From Odobenus rosmarus divergens (Eukaryota; Chordata; Mammalia; Carnivora; Odobenidae), in assembly GCF_000321225.1 (NCBI RefSeq), contig NW_004450465.1, positions 95,561 through 159,560 of the forward strand: a DNA stretch of 64,000 bases, read 5' to 3'. The translations under genes and the position numbers were made by a program. A model generated the notes under the pieces. It was not told the origin of the DNA. It did no database searches and was given only the letters and a program-made list of their open reading frames with translations. This document shows, one piece after another, positions 10,246-22,930 of this stretch (position 1 is the first letter of the stretch; each line of letters starts with the position of its first letter).

Positions 10246-13200
10246 TTATTTGCACCTCTAGGGTAGGCATGTGTACCTTTTAAACGACACTGCATTTATA
10301 CTGAATAGCTTCTCTAGATTTTGAAGTAATAGAAATAACATCAACTATTTTGCCACAGATTATTTTTAATTTAAACGTTTTACTATTTGCTAAAATGGTA
10401 TTAGTATAGTCCAGTTTTTCCATTTTGAATGTTATCCTCAAACTATCAGATGAGATAAAATTCAGTTGCTTTCTTATTGGAACCTGAAATTATCTGCATT
10501 ACAAGAGGGAAAGGAACCCATTATCTATAAATTCAAAACCCACTTCTGTTCTGTATAAGATATAGTCAAAAGTAGGGTGCACTGTCTTAGATAAACCATT
10601 TGATTAATGTGGAAAACAAGAAACTCCAGCCAGTGTTCAAGGATTTCAAACCTGTTGTCTTGAAAGTAGATTTAGTTTCATATTTATCATACTAATCTCC
10701 ACTGTTCATTCTCTCTCTCTTTCTCTACTATTGATACATTTTCTGATGAAAAAGTACCCGGTATAAAGGTCAGGTTGTGAAAAATGATCCCATTTATTTT
10801 GTAAATAGTAACATACAATTTCTTACTTTGTTTTTAGATAGCAACAATATTTCATATATTTCCTTGAAAGCTACAACCGATGAAGTCAGTTGTGTAGCCC
10901 ATAGAGATTGCAGTGATTTGTTTCTCTTTAACTTATCCTTGATCTGATTTATGAGCCTCTTTTAGAACAAATAACTCCCCCAGAAAGAAAAAAAGTCTGT
11001 ATTCCCACCCCCTACCCCAACTCACACTCAGATACTCTACAGAAAGAACAGTAAACATGGCCCTAAGAATGCAAACTTGAAGTGTAAAGAACTGCAGCAA
11101 CGTTTGTGGCCAGTGCTGGTGAGAAGTGGAAGAGAGAAAACAAAATTTATGTCATATTTTTCTTCTTTACCGGCTTTCTAGATTTCTCTGTTCTATAATA
11201 TAAAATAGAATGGGAGATTTTTTTTCTAGCTAAACCCAACCTGCAAAAGAATGGCATTAGACTGACTAAGAAAGAAATCCCAGTGGAGGAGACTAATAGA
11301 AGGTCTCAGACTTAGGGAGGACAAGGAGCTGAGCTCACGGCATAGGCGAACAGGGAAGGCCATAAGGACCTTTGTATTGATTGAGTCGTTTTATCCTTAA
11401 TCAACAGGAAACAATCATTGTGAACCTTAGGGGGAAAGGCACTGAAGATTTTTCTTGAGCAAGGCCAGTGTCTCATGCAGTAGTTGTCGGTTAGTCTGGT
11501 GGCCTTTGAAAATTCGGACTTGTCCCCTTGAGCCAAGATGATAGTGTTCCACCTGTTCTGTTCTGTCAGCAGGGAAGGATGTAATGTGAGAAAAGAGAGT
11601 TTTGGTAAATCCTATCCCAAAGATTAAAAAGCTAAAAATAGCAGTCCACGGGAGTTTCAGTTACCACTTTAGATTCAGGTTAGGAACTACCATTCTGAGA
11701 AATTTGCAAGGTCTGTGATTCCCTGTGTTTGCAATTTTGTAGTTGGTATGGTGACTTTTTGTTGTTATTTAGCAGCTTTCCTGCTTATCCTTGAGAACAA
11801 AAAATACCAAAGGAACTGGGGTCACTGTATCACATTTATGAGCTCAATTTTGGAGGGCAGAAGGGAACCCCAAGGGGCTTGAAGATAAGGTAGCATTTAC
11901 AAAAGAAGAAGAAAGCATGTGAGTCCTTTGGGACCTACTGAAAAGAAAAAAGAAGGCCATGGGTGCCTGGCCTGGTTTTGCGTGACTTTAGAAAAGATTT
12001 TAGCAATGAAAAACATTAGTTGATATTTCTTAACAGTTTTAATTTTATTTGCAAAGTTTATGGAAACTCTTTATTTCTATAATATTGGATTAAGAGTTTA
12101 TACAAGTAAGAAGTGCCAGGCTGTTCAGTAAAAGACATTTAATTTAGTTTTCTAAGGGGAAGGGAAACAAAGCTTAAAGCCAACGATGAGTATCCCGAAA
12201 CCTCTTCTCCTCATTTTCATAGCTAAACTAAGGAATACATTCATTATGTTAGTAAAAGACAATCTGGTCCATTCACTTGGCATAATTCTAGAACAGAAGC
12301 ATATTTTAGTAGTAAGTTATAAATTTCTTACCACTATGCTTCCTGTATGTGCCCACACCAAGTAGTAAGTAGGCTGTAGAAAAAGTAATAAGACAATCCT
12401 CTGAGAACTATCTTATTAACACATTTCCCTTCCTTTGGTTCATATACAAGTTTACAGAGGGTTCTAGAGTATAAGCCAAAATGGAACATAGCATTATGCA
12501 ATAAAAATTACAATTGGAAGATGAAATATACATGAATTCAGGATGCTGATGACCACTCCTCCATCCAAAAATAAAAATAATTTCAGGCATTTGATCATGT
12601 TCTTCTCTGGCCTGGAATAATTTAGTAGTTAGTGATGGTAGCCATCACCTGTTTGCTTGTATATCCCCCTAAGGGATTCTGCCTGCCCACAACACCTGCA
12701 GCCACATGTTCAAACCCCTCTCATTCCCAACCTTGGCCAATTGAAGCAGGACTAGTCCCTGAATAGAGGCAGTTAATCCATAGGATGTTGAACCCATGGG
12801 ATGTTGAATCCTTTGGTCTGACAAGAAAGTTAATCAGATTCTCTCTGTTGACTACAGGTGGAAGTAAAGCATTCACAATTGGAAAGCTGAGAGACACTAG
12901 GACCAAAACTCCTACAATATGGCCAAGTCATAATTGAAAAGTCTTAGAAGGTAAACTCTATTAACTACCAATTCTAGGCTTTCAAGGATTCCTGAGAAAT
13001 CCAAACCCTCCCTATCAAGCTCTAGGTTAAGTGAGACCTTGGTGTAATGTCTCTTCCCAAATTTCCGTGAGAAGCCATTTATTTTCCCAAGGGCAGCCTC
13101 ATAATAAATTGAATTAGCTTGAATTTTTTCCGTTTGTTGCAGCTATGAGAAGCAGACCAAAATACCCTATGTTCTATTTTCCATCAAAGAAAAATCTCTT

Positions 13201-13500
13201 CCAGGCATTATTCAAAATCAAAATTTACATTCTCCAAGCAGCATTTTTTTGCCTATCCTTTACATCTCATCCTAATATAAATGTGGTTTGTACTGTATAA
13301 AGCAACCATCATTTATTTTGTCCAGTTGTTTTCCTTTTCTTGTTCTATGCGTTTCACAACTGGGAGCAAAATTTTCTTTTCTCATATTCCGTATAGCATA
13401 TAATATACTCACATATCAAATAGGAGCTTTGAAAAAATATTTTGGTATAAGAGACCGAGCTAAGAGGAAAGGAAAATATTAAATTTGGAATAAGTCGGTG
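10246..13500. other. No recognised feature over 3.2 kb
   Basis: AT-rich sequence with only short frames (longest 74 codons at 11312-11536, minus). The part 12590-12960 has the look of a decayed retroelement, but I could not name a family. Confidence 0.4.
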
Positions 13501-15004
13501 ATATTAATAACCCAAGGCTTTTACCTCATGTGACTCCGTTGCCTCGTACTTCCAACTGTGGACTGAGCCAGCCATCAAAAATCTCCAGTTGCCACATGCA
13601 GCATGGCTTACAGCACAATACTGTTCCCTTCAGTCAACATCATGAGTCCAGTCTAAGTCTCATGGATCATCACCTGGATGCCAGTCCCCTACTCTTCTGT
13701 AATGCTGTTATTCTAACTTCATGTCCCACCCTTCTCTATCCTCCCAAATGCTTCCTGTGACTTCCTGTGACTTCTGGAACTCTTAGTCTGTCATCCCCAC
13801 ATCCCACAATCTCTTCTTTGAAAATTTCCTACCCCTTATTGCTCTAAATGAAATTTGGCTCTTGCCTGCATACAGTTCTTCCTGCTTCTCTCTCAAATAC
13901 AAGCATAAATTATTCTCTGTTCCCTGTGGTCCTTACATTCCAGAAACTGAACGAGTCTTCTCATAGTTCCCTCATTGTCACCCCCAAACTGTTTTACATC
14001 TTTCAAAACGGCTTCTTTTTTTGAAGCACATGTCAGAGTGCTTACCACTCTCACTATATCATGATATGTCAGCTAGCAAACTTTCAAACTCTATCTCATC
14101 GATGGACTCTGCTACTCCATTCATCAGTCATTGTGAATTCAACATCCACAGATAGCCATCTAACATCTTGGCTTCTCAATACTTGGACCTTTTAGGACCC
14201 AACGGACTTTTCCTCCTCCTTACCTCAATGATCCTCCCAAATCTCCATTCTTTGATAGTTACTTATACTCTTCTCTCCTATTTCCCTAAGCTAGTTCTAA
14301 TCTATTGGTTCTGCTACTTTTTTCTTTTTTTTATTGTCTGTATCCCCTTTCTAGGTCCCTACTTTCTTCCCTGTCAAGCACAGTTTCCATTGTCCAAAAC
14401 TATAATGACTCCTTTACAAAAATCCTTTCATCATACTGGACCAGGAAAACCCTAATAGTTAAACTCAACCATCTGCTTACTTGATACAGCTGTGTCTTAG
14501 TAGCTAAAAACCCTGGACAAATTCCACATACTTACTGAGTGCACTCGCTATAAATTTGTGTTTATACTAATGGGCATCTGACACTGCTCTAGTAAATCCA
14601 CTTTCCTCTCTGAGACAATTAATTAACAGACAACTAGTTAACACCTTGTTCTCCTTAAATCTCTAAAGCTCAGTTGCCTCCCACATACAGTTTTCAACAA
14701 CTTCCTCATTGAAAAGAATAAAATCTCAACAAAAAAGAGCTAATCACATTTTCCTGCTATGAATTTTCTCAAACTACCACCAACTCCACAAACACAAATT
14801 CTGTTTTCCATCCTTTCCTAATGGAATTAGGAGTCTTAAATGATACCAGTTCAGGCCTTCCATGTTCACCCTTTCCAGAGCAATTAGCTTGTCCCTGCCT
14901 CTGAGCACTGATGTATTTTCCAGGGTTTTCTACACATAAGTAGTACGTGAAATTTGTTTCTTTTATGTTTGTTTGTTTGCTTTTGGTTAATATCTTTGTC
15001 TTTA
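13501..15004. other. Pyrimidine-rich stretch, unrecognised
   Basis: The plus strand is strongly C+T rich between about 13500 and 14450, giving chance frames of 76 and 95 codons. A short tandem repeat, CTTCCTGTGA twice, is at 13751-13770. It may be an ancient LINE in antisense, but no family is supported. Confidence 0.35.
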
Positions 15005-15120
15005 CCTAGAAGACTGTAAACTTGTGGGCAAGATCATCTTATTTGCTATTCTATATCTAGTACCTAGAACGGTACTGACACATAGTAAATGCTGAAGAAA
15101 TGTTTGTTTTCTGACTAATT
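15005..15120 (+). mobile_element. L2 3'-end fragment, sense
   Basis: It matches the L2 tail: a phrase like 'GTACCTAGAACGGTACTGAC' followed by 'ACATAGTAAATGCTGAAG' and AAATGTTTGTT. Confidence 0.55.
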
Positions 15121-15234
15121 TGGAATTGTGTCACCTGTTAGACCCCAAGACTGACCTTTACTGCCCACCTGCTTGTTGTACTCCCTAATTTGTCTTACAT
15201 TTTTCCTTAAGCTCTTCTTTCCAGCTTATCTCTT

Positions 15235-15475
15235 TTTAAAATTTATATTCAAGTTAATTAACATATAGTGTATTATTCGTTTCAGAGGTAGACTTTAGTG
15301 ATGTATCAGTTGCATATAATGCCTAGTGCTCATTACATCACATGCCCTCCTTAGTGCCCACCACCCAGTTACCCCATCCCCCCATTCCCCTCCCCTCTAG
15401 CAGCACTGTTTGTTTCCTAGAGTTAAGAGTTTCTTATGGTTTATCTCCCTCTCTGTTGGTTTTGTTTTTCTTTCC
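15235..15475 (-). mobile_element. Carnivore L1 3' UTR fragment, antisense
   Basis: The plus strand carries the reversed L1 3' UTR ('CAAGTTAATTAACATATAGT', 'GCCTAGTGCTCATTACATCA', 'TAGTTAAGAGTTTC' context). The 3' end of the element is at the left. It is diverged and 5'-truncated. Confidence 0.8.
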
Positions 15476-15494
15476 ATTACCTCTTAACTCAGGC

Positions 15495-16018
15495 AAATGA
15501 AACCTGGATCCACCACCCCTAGGATAGCGCTTGCCCTGACAAGACCTCCCACTGGCCTAGACCATCCAGACCAGTTGAGCTAAAACCCTGACTCACCTTG
15601 TGCCTGTGGAAATGGAACATGGAGTGACCCCTGAAATGACCCGCACTTACCTTTACCTCATTATAATACTAAAATCCCTGCCCAAGGAGAAGCCTCAGCC
15701 TCATTTACATAACATACAATGTATGTATAGGCATGTTTCCTTAACGGTGCATGCATGACCTTGTGCCCTGGATAGACAGGAGGACAAGCCTTCCCTATCT
15801 AAATATTCACTCTAACCCTAAACAAAAGGTACTTATTCACCCTCTACTGGAGTCGCAGCTTTGGAAGCTATCCCCTCCCCCCACCATGATCTTTTTATTT
15901 ACAGCAAATAAAGTTTTCTTTGCATAAGAACTGGTATAGTTTCTTATACTCACCTGGTATATTTTCCGTGATTCACCAAGTAGCAAACTCACGTTGGTTC
16001 AGTTATACTTGGACAACA
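15495..16018 (+). mobile_element. Probable ERV LTR, sense
   Basis: The segment has an LTR-like layout: a promoter-like first part, AATAAA at 15907-15912, then about 100 bases of R/U5-like sequence ending in ACAACA near 16018. The boundaries and family are uncertain, and I found no target-site duplication. Confidence 0.4.
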
Positions 16019-18311
16019 TGGCTAAATCTCACACTACACCATGAACTCATTTTGTGGCTGAGTAAATTATTTAACATCACTAAATGCTAATTTCATAATA
16101 TAACAATAATAGGCCTATAAATTAGAGGACTATAATGAACCTCAACTGAGATCACACAATGAAAAGTTTTATATAAACCATAAAATACTATAATTATACT
16201 CCAATCACCGTCTATACAGATTGCCTACATTATTAAAATCCTGTAAAGACTAGTTGGAGTTTTATCCCAAGCATAGGCCAAAAAATAAGTGAAAATGACA
16301 ACTTCTAATATAGAAAAAAGGTTTTGTGCAATAATATTTGATCTTTGAAAGGTTATGTTAATGTATTACTCTTTTTTTCAATGATAAGAAAATAATATTC
16401 AACATTGGTTGTCATGCAATTTACTGTAATTAAGGGGGAAACATCCATAGAGAATTTTGTTCAACATTCTTAATTAAATTTTGATATCCCAGGCATGATA
16501 CTTATGAAAAATCTACCTTGGCCTTACTACCATGGCCCTTCCTGACTCTATCATTTTGCCATCTGCTTGAACAAACGCCTGGTGTTCAATCATGGGAAAA
16601 CCTTTGAGTCAAAAAAGGAAATAAAGGCTACACTTCAGCAAAATGACAACTGTTAAATTCAAATTGCAACTCCATCACACAACTGATTTAAAGATAAAAG
16701 TGACTAACAATTAACCAATTAAAATGACAAGTATGTTTATCTGAAAATCCATAGATTAAATTTTGACCAGAGGCAAAGATCTATTGGAAAGATCTACTGG
16801 AAAATTAAATGACCAGAATTGTTCTGTCGAGTTGAAAATAAAGCAGCGATCTCAAAGCAAAAAGTGAAAATTCTATTCCTGGATTTAGAATTTATTAACT
16901 CTGATGGAATCTTCCACTTCTCTGGGGATAAATTTCTTTTTCCATAAAAAAAATGAAAGGTATAGGACATGACCTAGATGACCCCAAGGTCTTTCACCTT
17001 CTGGAATTGGAATTCCATGAACATCTTCTGAGAGACCAGCTCCAGGATAGGAGAAGCTACAGACCAAAAAGGGACAGTGACAAAGCTGGAAGGAGCTATC
17101 AAGGACCAACACACATAGCCTTTAGGTAGAAGGAAAGGCGGATGGGCCCGGATTCAGTTGCTAGCTTTACTGCAAACTCTCTGAATGACCTCTGGGAATT
17201 TTTGCTTTAGTTTGGTCCCCAAACTCCAGAGTGTTTTGAAAATTATATGAGATAAGGGTGGGAAAGCACCTTTGTCTCTTGGAAAATTCCAAAGGATAAT
17301 TATAAATACCTTCTATAGCTCATAATCTCAGTGTTGCTCATGGGTATTTCTTTAAATATTTGCCCAGACTTCTGCTATCATAGATGATATCAGAGATGAC
17401 AGATTGCTTCTCTGTTTATCAGGCTCCAAAAGGAATGTACACACTTTGACACAGCATGTTGGGAAAATCAGAACTCCCTAACTGAAAAGAAAACAACTCT
17501 GAACTTTGTGATATTAAAGAAATATAGCTCTAACAAGTCATGGATTTAAAGACACTTGTCTTTAGTAGATGTAGATTTTGCCAGGTTAGGTGAATTTAAA
17601 TTGTATTGGAAAATTTCTCTGGAGATTTTGTACTTTTTTATTTTCCCACAAATTCACTTGAGTAACTTTGAGTAATTACAGGTTTTTTTACACTTTGTTT
17701 TTCCACAGATTCTCTCCCAAACTAACAGCGATTTAATTAATTACATTTTTAGTTTCATTGGTAAACTTTGGCAACTCAAAGGAAGTATAATTGTCAGTGA
17801 GAAAAGTGTTTGGGTTCCAGGTTTAGTCTAGCCTTGCCATGTGGTATTGGCTAGAAAGCCTGTCTCTTACCTATGCCAGTTAATCAAAAGGTTATCCTCT
17901 GAACTGGAAGTTTAGTGGTCAAATGTTCTAACAAAGAAAAACATCATATTCTATTTAAAAAGCATTAAAAATTAAATCAAGATTTTTTATTTAATTATCC
18001 TTTTTCTCTCTTCATATATATATACATATATGTACAAAATTATTTTAATATGAACATATGATTTTGAATTATTATTTTCCTGTTGATATGGAATGCATAT
18101 ATTTTTCATAGGACTTAGATAACGATCAAGTTTGTAATTTATCTCATACTCATATTTTTAGTCAAACTCAAAATTGCTGAGATAAAAACTAATCTAAACA
18201 TGAGGTATCACGTGCAAAAAATAAGTAAAAAGTACAGTGCAGATTAAAGTGGACTCTCTGACCACCATGGATTCAAATTCATGTAAAAATGTTATTAATT
18301 AAAAATAACGT
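16019..18311. other. No recognised feature
   Basis: AT-rich unique-looking sequence. A short alternating (AT)n-like tract is at 18014-18036. No repeat family or gene was recognised. Confidence 0.4.
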
Positions 18312-18478
18312 GGGGCACCTGGATGGCTCAGTTGGTTAAGCATCTACCTTCAGCTTAGGTCATGATTCCAGGGTCCTGGAATCGAGTCCCACATCGGACT
18401 CCCAGCTCAGTGGAGAGTCTGCCTTTCCCTCTCCCTCTGCTGTGCTCTCTCTCTCTCTTTCTAAAAAAAAATAATAAC
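18312..18478 (+). mobile_element. Can-SINE, plus strand
   Basis: It has the head GGGGCACCTGGATGGCTCAG, the internal B-box region around 'GGAATCGAGTCCC', a CT tract and an A-rich tail. The target-site duplication is not clear because both flanks are A-rich. Confidence 0.92.
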
Positions 18479-20929
18479 AATAATGTAAAAATCCTCTGAA
18501 ATGGGTGCTACAAACACATGTAGTCATTGTACCACATAGCTTCTGTTTTCAAATTCCTGGAAACACAGAAGGGAAATGGGAGACAGGTAAAAAGAAAAGA
18601 CGGCAGCATGAATAAAATCGAGAGACGAGGTTTGGGAAAGGAGGAGAAGGAGAAAAACATGGAATAAATAAAAGGAGAATAATGAGGCAGTAGGATGAGC
18701 GACAATTAGGTGTCCTGCTGTCTGTTCTTTCCACGTCTTCCTGCTAGATACTTTGTGCCTGGTTCAAAAAAAAAAAAATAAAATGTAAAAAAAAAAAAAA
18801 AAAAAAGTGGGGGGGGTAGTTTAGTGCTTTTGGATGATTCTGCTTCACGGGAATGGCGCTTCTTCTTCCACTCAACTCCCAGTCAAGCAAATGGTAGTGG
18901 AGATGATTTTTCATATTGTTGCCTCTTCTGGAAATCCAGTAGATCTTTACAGAGAAGGTAAGTGCCTCATCTTCCAAGATGTTAAATTACACACTGATGA
19001 TCTTTTCTATGGGTTCTGAGACTCTGATATTACTCAATGGGCCCAATGGTGAAATGAGCTTGGTAATCTTCGTACAAGCAAATACTACAACACATGCACT
19101 GTTCACATATTCTTGATGAAAACATACAGAGGAATGAACAGTGCAGGCATAATGAAATGATGAAACTATTTCAACTTTTATTGTTGATATTTTAGTTTAT
19201 TTGGCTTGACTTTTATTTTAAGGGCTGGAATTGGCTTGCGGAAAGCATGGTGGGCAAAATATATTAAAAACAAAAACAAAAACTTGACTCAGCCCTAGAA
19301 AGAATCTAATATTCCTCAATGAGCAGTTTATTTTCTATATATAAATCCAAAATCTAGTATTTCCATACTGGTTCCTTATTTGTTTTGTTTTTTATGCTAT
19401 AAAATGATTACAGAAATGTTGACCATCATCATTATTTTTTGTAGTAATGTTACCAAACCACATAGTGATTTAATAATCTATTTCCAACTAAACCTATTTC
19501 TTCTGTACTGCTTTGTCCTGTTTGTGGGAGTGTTTTGATATAATGGACCTCCTTAGGACTCATCCTTCCTCATTTGTAATTTTTTTTCTCTCATTGGCAA
19601 TTGATCCCCAGTCCCCTCTGTTATAATGCATTTAGCTTCTGGAATCTCTATCCAAACCTGTAGCTCTGCCTGCACAGGCCATGAACTGTTCCTCACATTT
19701 GGGGGAGGCAAGAGAGTTAAACTAACCTATTTATAAAAACACCCTTGTGTTGCTATGAAATATGCCACGGCAGAACTGAAAATCATTATCTTTGTCATGT
19801 GAGCAGAAGGTATAAATAAGGTGACCAGAGAAGCTTTATTGCTGTTAGCAACAGAATCAGCGGAGCCAAACAGCTATTCCAAGAATACTCCCCATATGCT
19901 GGTGTGGTATGCACACAAAAGAAAGATCTAGCAGTCCCAGGCTAAGTGAATTAGTGCTCCTCGGTGATGCCATTGCCCAGGGCTGGGTTTTGTTCTTTTT
20001 CTATGATGTCTGTTCAGTGCCAAATATCTTGTCAGTTCCCATTAACAAAGAGCCAGCCTGCCTAGAGTCTGGGTTAGACATATTCCAAGGATGGCAATGG
20101 CCTTATCCACAGGTTGTTAATGTGACATATCCTTAGGCTTTGGATGCCCCTTGGGGTCCAAACAGTACAAATGGGTTTTGTTTTGTTTTCCACTTTAGTT
20201 TTCAAAGCCACCACTCTTGTCCCTGCCACCATTTCTAGCTAGATTTTTGTCACTCTTCCTTTATCATTTGTTCTTCTTCCCCAAAACATGAAATGTAAAA
20301 GACTGACCTTGCCCATGAGTGGACAAAGCAGTTATATTTAGCTGACGTCTGAGGGAAGAAGACCTTGAAGTTGCATTTTAACTCACAAGCCCATGATTGT
20401 GAGATTTGTACTTTTTTCTAGCACAGCTGATGTGGTTGATGAACAAGTCTCCTTTTCACACACAACCTTGCCCCCAGGGTTTCCTGCTTATTCATATAAA
20501 CATTAAGAATAGTCTTTAAACAAAATAAAAATCCTATTCTGGTCAATGTGGGGTCATAAGGGAGGAGAAATATTTCCTCATTTTCGCTTTGGCATTATTG
20601 ATACAATATGGCTTGTCTACATGTATATCTGAATGTCAGGATTTTAAAAACAGCTTTTTTGCTCTGACTGATTTCTCCAATAACCTCAGCATATTTTGTG
20701 GTGCTGTGGATAAGATTTTGGTAGTCCACATTTACCCACTCGTAAATCAAAGACTAATTTGAGACTAACGTTATACAGAATATATTATAGTAAATCCTGT
20801 GGGGAGTACAAAGCTGAATTAGCGTATTTATCAAATGGATCACAGTCTGATAGAAGAGATTAACACCTACACACAAATAACTTTATACATGCTTTATTCT
20901 CTTCCATGGAGAATGCTGTTCCCATTGAT
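18479..20929. other. Unrecognised sequence with a candidate cryptic exon and a TATA-like site
   Basis: No repeat family was recognised apart from the A-rich run at 18765-18806. It contains the splice-site-bounded 75-bp segment 18883-18957 (see findings) and a TATAAATA at 19811-19818. Confidence 0.4.
18765..18806. repeat. A-rich simple repeat
   Basis: Two long A-runs interrupted by TAAAATGT, followed by a G-run at 18809-18816. It may be the tail of an unrecognised retroposed sequence. Confidence 0.7.
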
Positions 20930-21075
20930 TTAGCTCAAGCTAGAAATCTTTACATCACCCTTAACTTTCTCTTTTCCCCCATATCATACAACATTGGTTA
21001 TAAGATCTACATGATTTATTTTCAAAATGTTTCTGAATGTTTCCCTTCTTTTCACTACCAATGTATTAATTCATA
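20930..21075 (+). mobile_element. Possible L2 ORF2 fragment, sense
   Basis: The order 'CTTTACATCACCCTTAACTT', ... 'CTACATGATTTATTTTCAAA' resembles the L2 segment that precedes its more conserved 3' part. It is weak and highly diverged. Confidence 0.3.
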
Positions 21076-21714
21076 AACTTAAACTTCCTCATTTGGTTTA
21101 TTTCAATGAATTGTTTGTTTGATTATTCTGGAAGCTGTATGGAGTTATTGGAAGATTCAGAACAGAGGGACTATGTGATTACGCTTATTCTTTAAAAAAA
21201 CAGTATTGTTGATAATTTAGGGTCTGGATCATAAATAGCCAATTTTGCTAAGACCATTTCAACCCCATTGATGAAGAAAAAAGAAGAAAACAGTTAAATC
21301 AGAAGTCAATGGTAACACAGACTTACCAAAAACTTAGTTCATTCCTTTTACTAGGGCCATAGTAAAGGTGTGATAAAATATAATTCCTTAACAAATTAAA
21401 ATATAATTATAATCATAAATTAAAATACAATTCCTCAACACAATATCCATTGAATTCAAAACATTGTACTACTGATGTGTGATGGACGCAGATTCCCTTT
21501 TAAGGACTGGGTGGTAATTGCCACAGACATACTTGAGAGTTGAAAGAACCCCCAATTTGGATCCTTGGCCTGTGAGGCAAGAGGTATCACAGTGGGAAAA
21601 GCCATGGGAAAGCCTAGAAAACTATCCCTCCTACTCCTGACCAAGGCACCAAATTAAAAACATTGTCATTTCCAAGAAAAGGACTCATGGGCATTATCAA
21701 ATGATTTAGTTAGC
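21076..21714. other. No clear feature; may extend the ERVL fossil leftward
   Basis: The part from about 21470 could be upstream ERVL internal sequence, but it is too diverged for me to claim. Confidence 0.3.
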
Positions 21715-22081
21715 TAGTCAAAGGCCTGGAAGAAAGATTGGAAGATCCAGGAACAAGATAACTAAGACTGAGGTAGGTGTCTAGACCTATCAGAGGAGGC
21801 TAAATATGAGGATTTTTGTGTCATATGTCATCATGCACAAGAAATCAACTATTACTGTAAAGGTACCAAACTACCAAGTACAGAAGCTGATGTTGGCTTC
21901 TTCATTGGCCACTCCAATGCTGGCAAAACAGGCACATGACAAAAGTGGCCACAGTGGCAAAAATGGACCAACGCTGAAATAACTACTGCCACCACTGAAT
22001 GTTCAAACTGCCAACAAGAACAGAGAACTGATAGTGTTCTCAGTAGAGAATAACACTGAACCCCAATATGGTACCATTCCT
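21715..22081 (+). mobile_element. ERVL pol fossil, left part (RNase H end and integrase N-terminus)
   Basis: In sense orientation the decayed translation follows the ERVL-family pol order from the end of RNase H to the His/Cys zinc-binding start of integrase (residues like H-x-K, then a C-x2-Q pattern near 22008-22020). It is broken by stops and frameshifts and cannot encode protein. The element is cut by an L1 insertion at 22082 and resumes at 22612. Confidence 0.65.
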
Positions 22082-22278
22082 ACAGCCACTATGGAAAGCA
22101 GTATGGTGGTTTCTCAATAGGTTAAAGATAGAGCTACCATCTGATTCAGTAATCTCATTATTCACTTTGGGTATATATCCAAAAGAATTGAAATCAGGAT
22201 CTCAAAGAGATATTCACAATAGCTAAGATGTGGAAACAACCTAAATGTTCATCAACAGATGAATGGATAAAGAAAACA

Positions 22279-22311
<33 letters not shown>

Positions 22312-22604
22312 GGAATACTCTTTAGCCTAAGGAAGGCTGCATTATTCAGATTATAGGAGATATTTAAAGTAGTCAAATTCATAAAACCAAAGACTGGAAT
22401 GATGGTTACCAGGGGTGGGGGGAGGGGGAAATGGGGAGTTGTTAATAGGCATAAAGTTTCAGTTAAATAAACTGAATAAGTTCTAGAGATTTGCTATACA
22501 ACACTCTACCTATAGTAACAATAATGTATTGTACACTTAACAATTGTTAAGAGGATGTATTTAAGTTTCTTATCACAGTAAAATAAATTAAAAAGAAACA
22601 CGCA
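22082..22604 (+). mobile_element. L1MA/MB-type L1 3' end, inserted in the ERVL
   Basis: It covers the ORF2 C-terminus ('CACTATGGAAAGCAGTATGG', 'TATATCCAAAAGAATTGAAA', 'GATGTGGAAACAACCTAAAT') and the 3' UTR ('ATGGTTACCAGGGGTGGGG', 'TATTGTACACTTAA'). Internal segments are deleted. The flanks 22065-22081 and 22612-22628 are 17-bp target-site duplications with three mismatches. Confidence 0.88.
22280..22309. repeat. (CA)15 microsatellite within the L1
   Basis: About 15 uninterrupted CA units at the place where L1 normally has a short 'TATACACACA' stretch, so it grew from L1 sequence. Confidence 0.95.
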
Positions 22605-22611
22605 TACACAA

Positions 22612-22930
22612 AATATGGCCCCATTTCTCAAAGAGACCCACTGGCCATATGATGCATCATTAATCACGGTGCACAAGCCCCCTATTTGCTTTGATAGGAA
22701 TAGTTACGTATTCTTAGTATGGGTTTTTCTTTCCTGCCTACAGAGTTGCAACCAGCATCACTATCCAAGGACTTATAAAATGTTTGATCTACTTATATAA
22801 AATCTCACATACCATCACAACAGACCAGGTAGCCCACTTTACCGCAAAAAATATTGGAGTGGGAGTGGGCCCGTGCCATGGAATCCACTAACCATACCAC
22901 CCAGAAGCTGCTGGCTTCACAAAATGCTGG
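22612..22930 (+). mobile_element. ERVL pol fossil, right part (integrase core)
   Basis: It continues the ERVL after the L1. The decayed translation follows the integrase catalytic core, with recognisable text such as 'AACCAGCATCACTATCCAAG', 'ACAACAGACCAGGTAGCCCA' and 'CCATGGAATCCACTAACCAT'. Stops and small deletions make it non-functional. Confidence 0.75.

Noticed and set aside
13530..14455. Secretory or membrane protein gene from the 76- and 95-codon frames
   Set aside because: The hydrophobic translations follow from the C+T-rich strand. There is no signal for a start, splice sites or a conserved domain.
22600..22930. Retroviral integrase-like translation as a possible intact gene
   Set aside because: Stops, frameshifts and missing segments show a decayed ERVL fossil.
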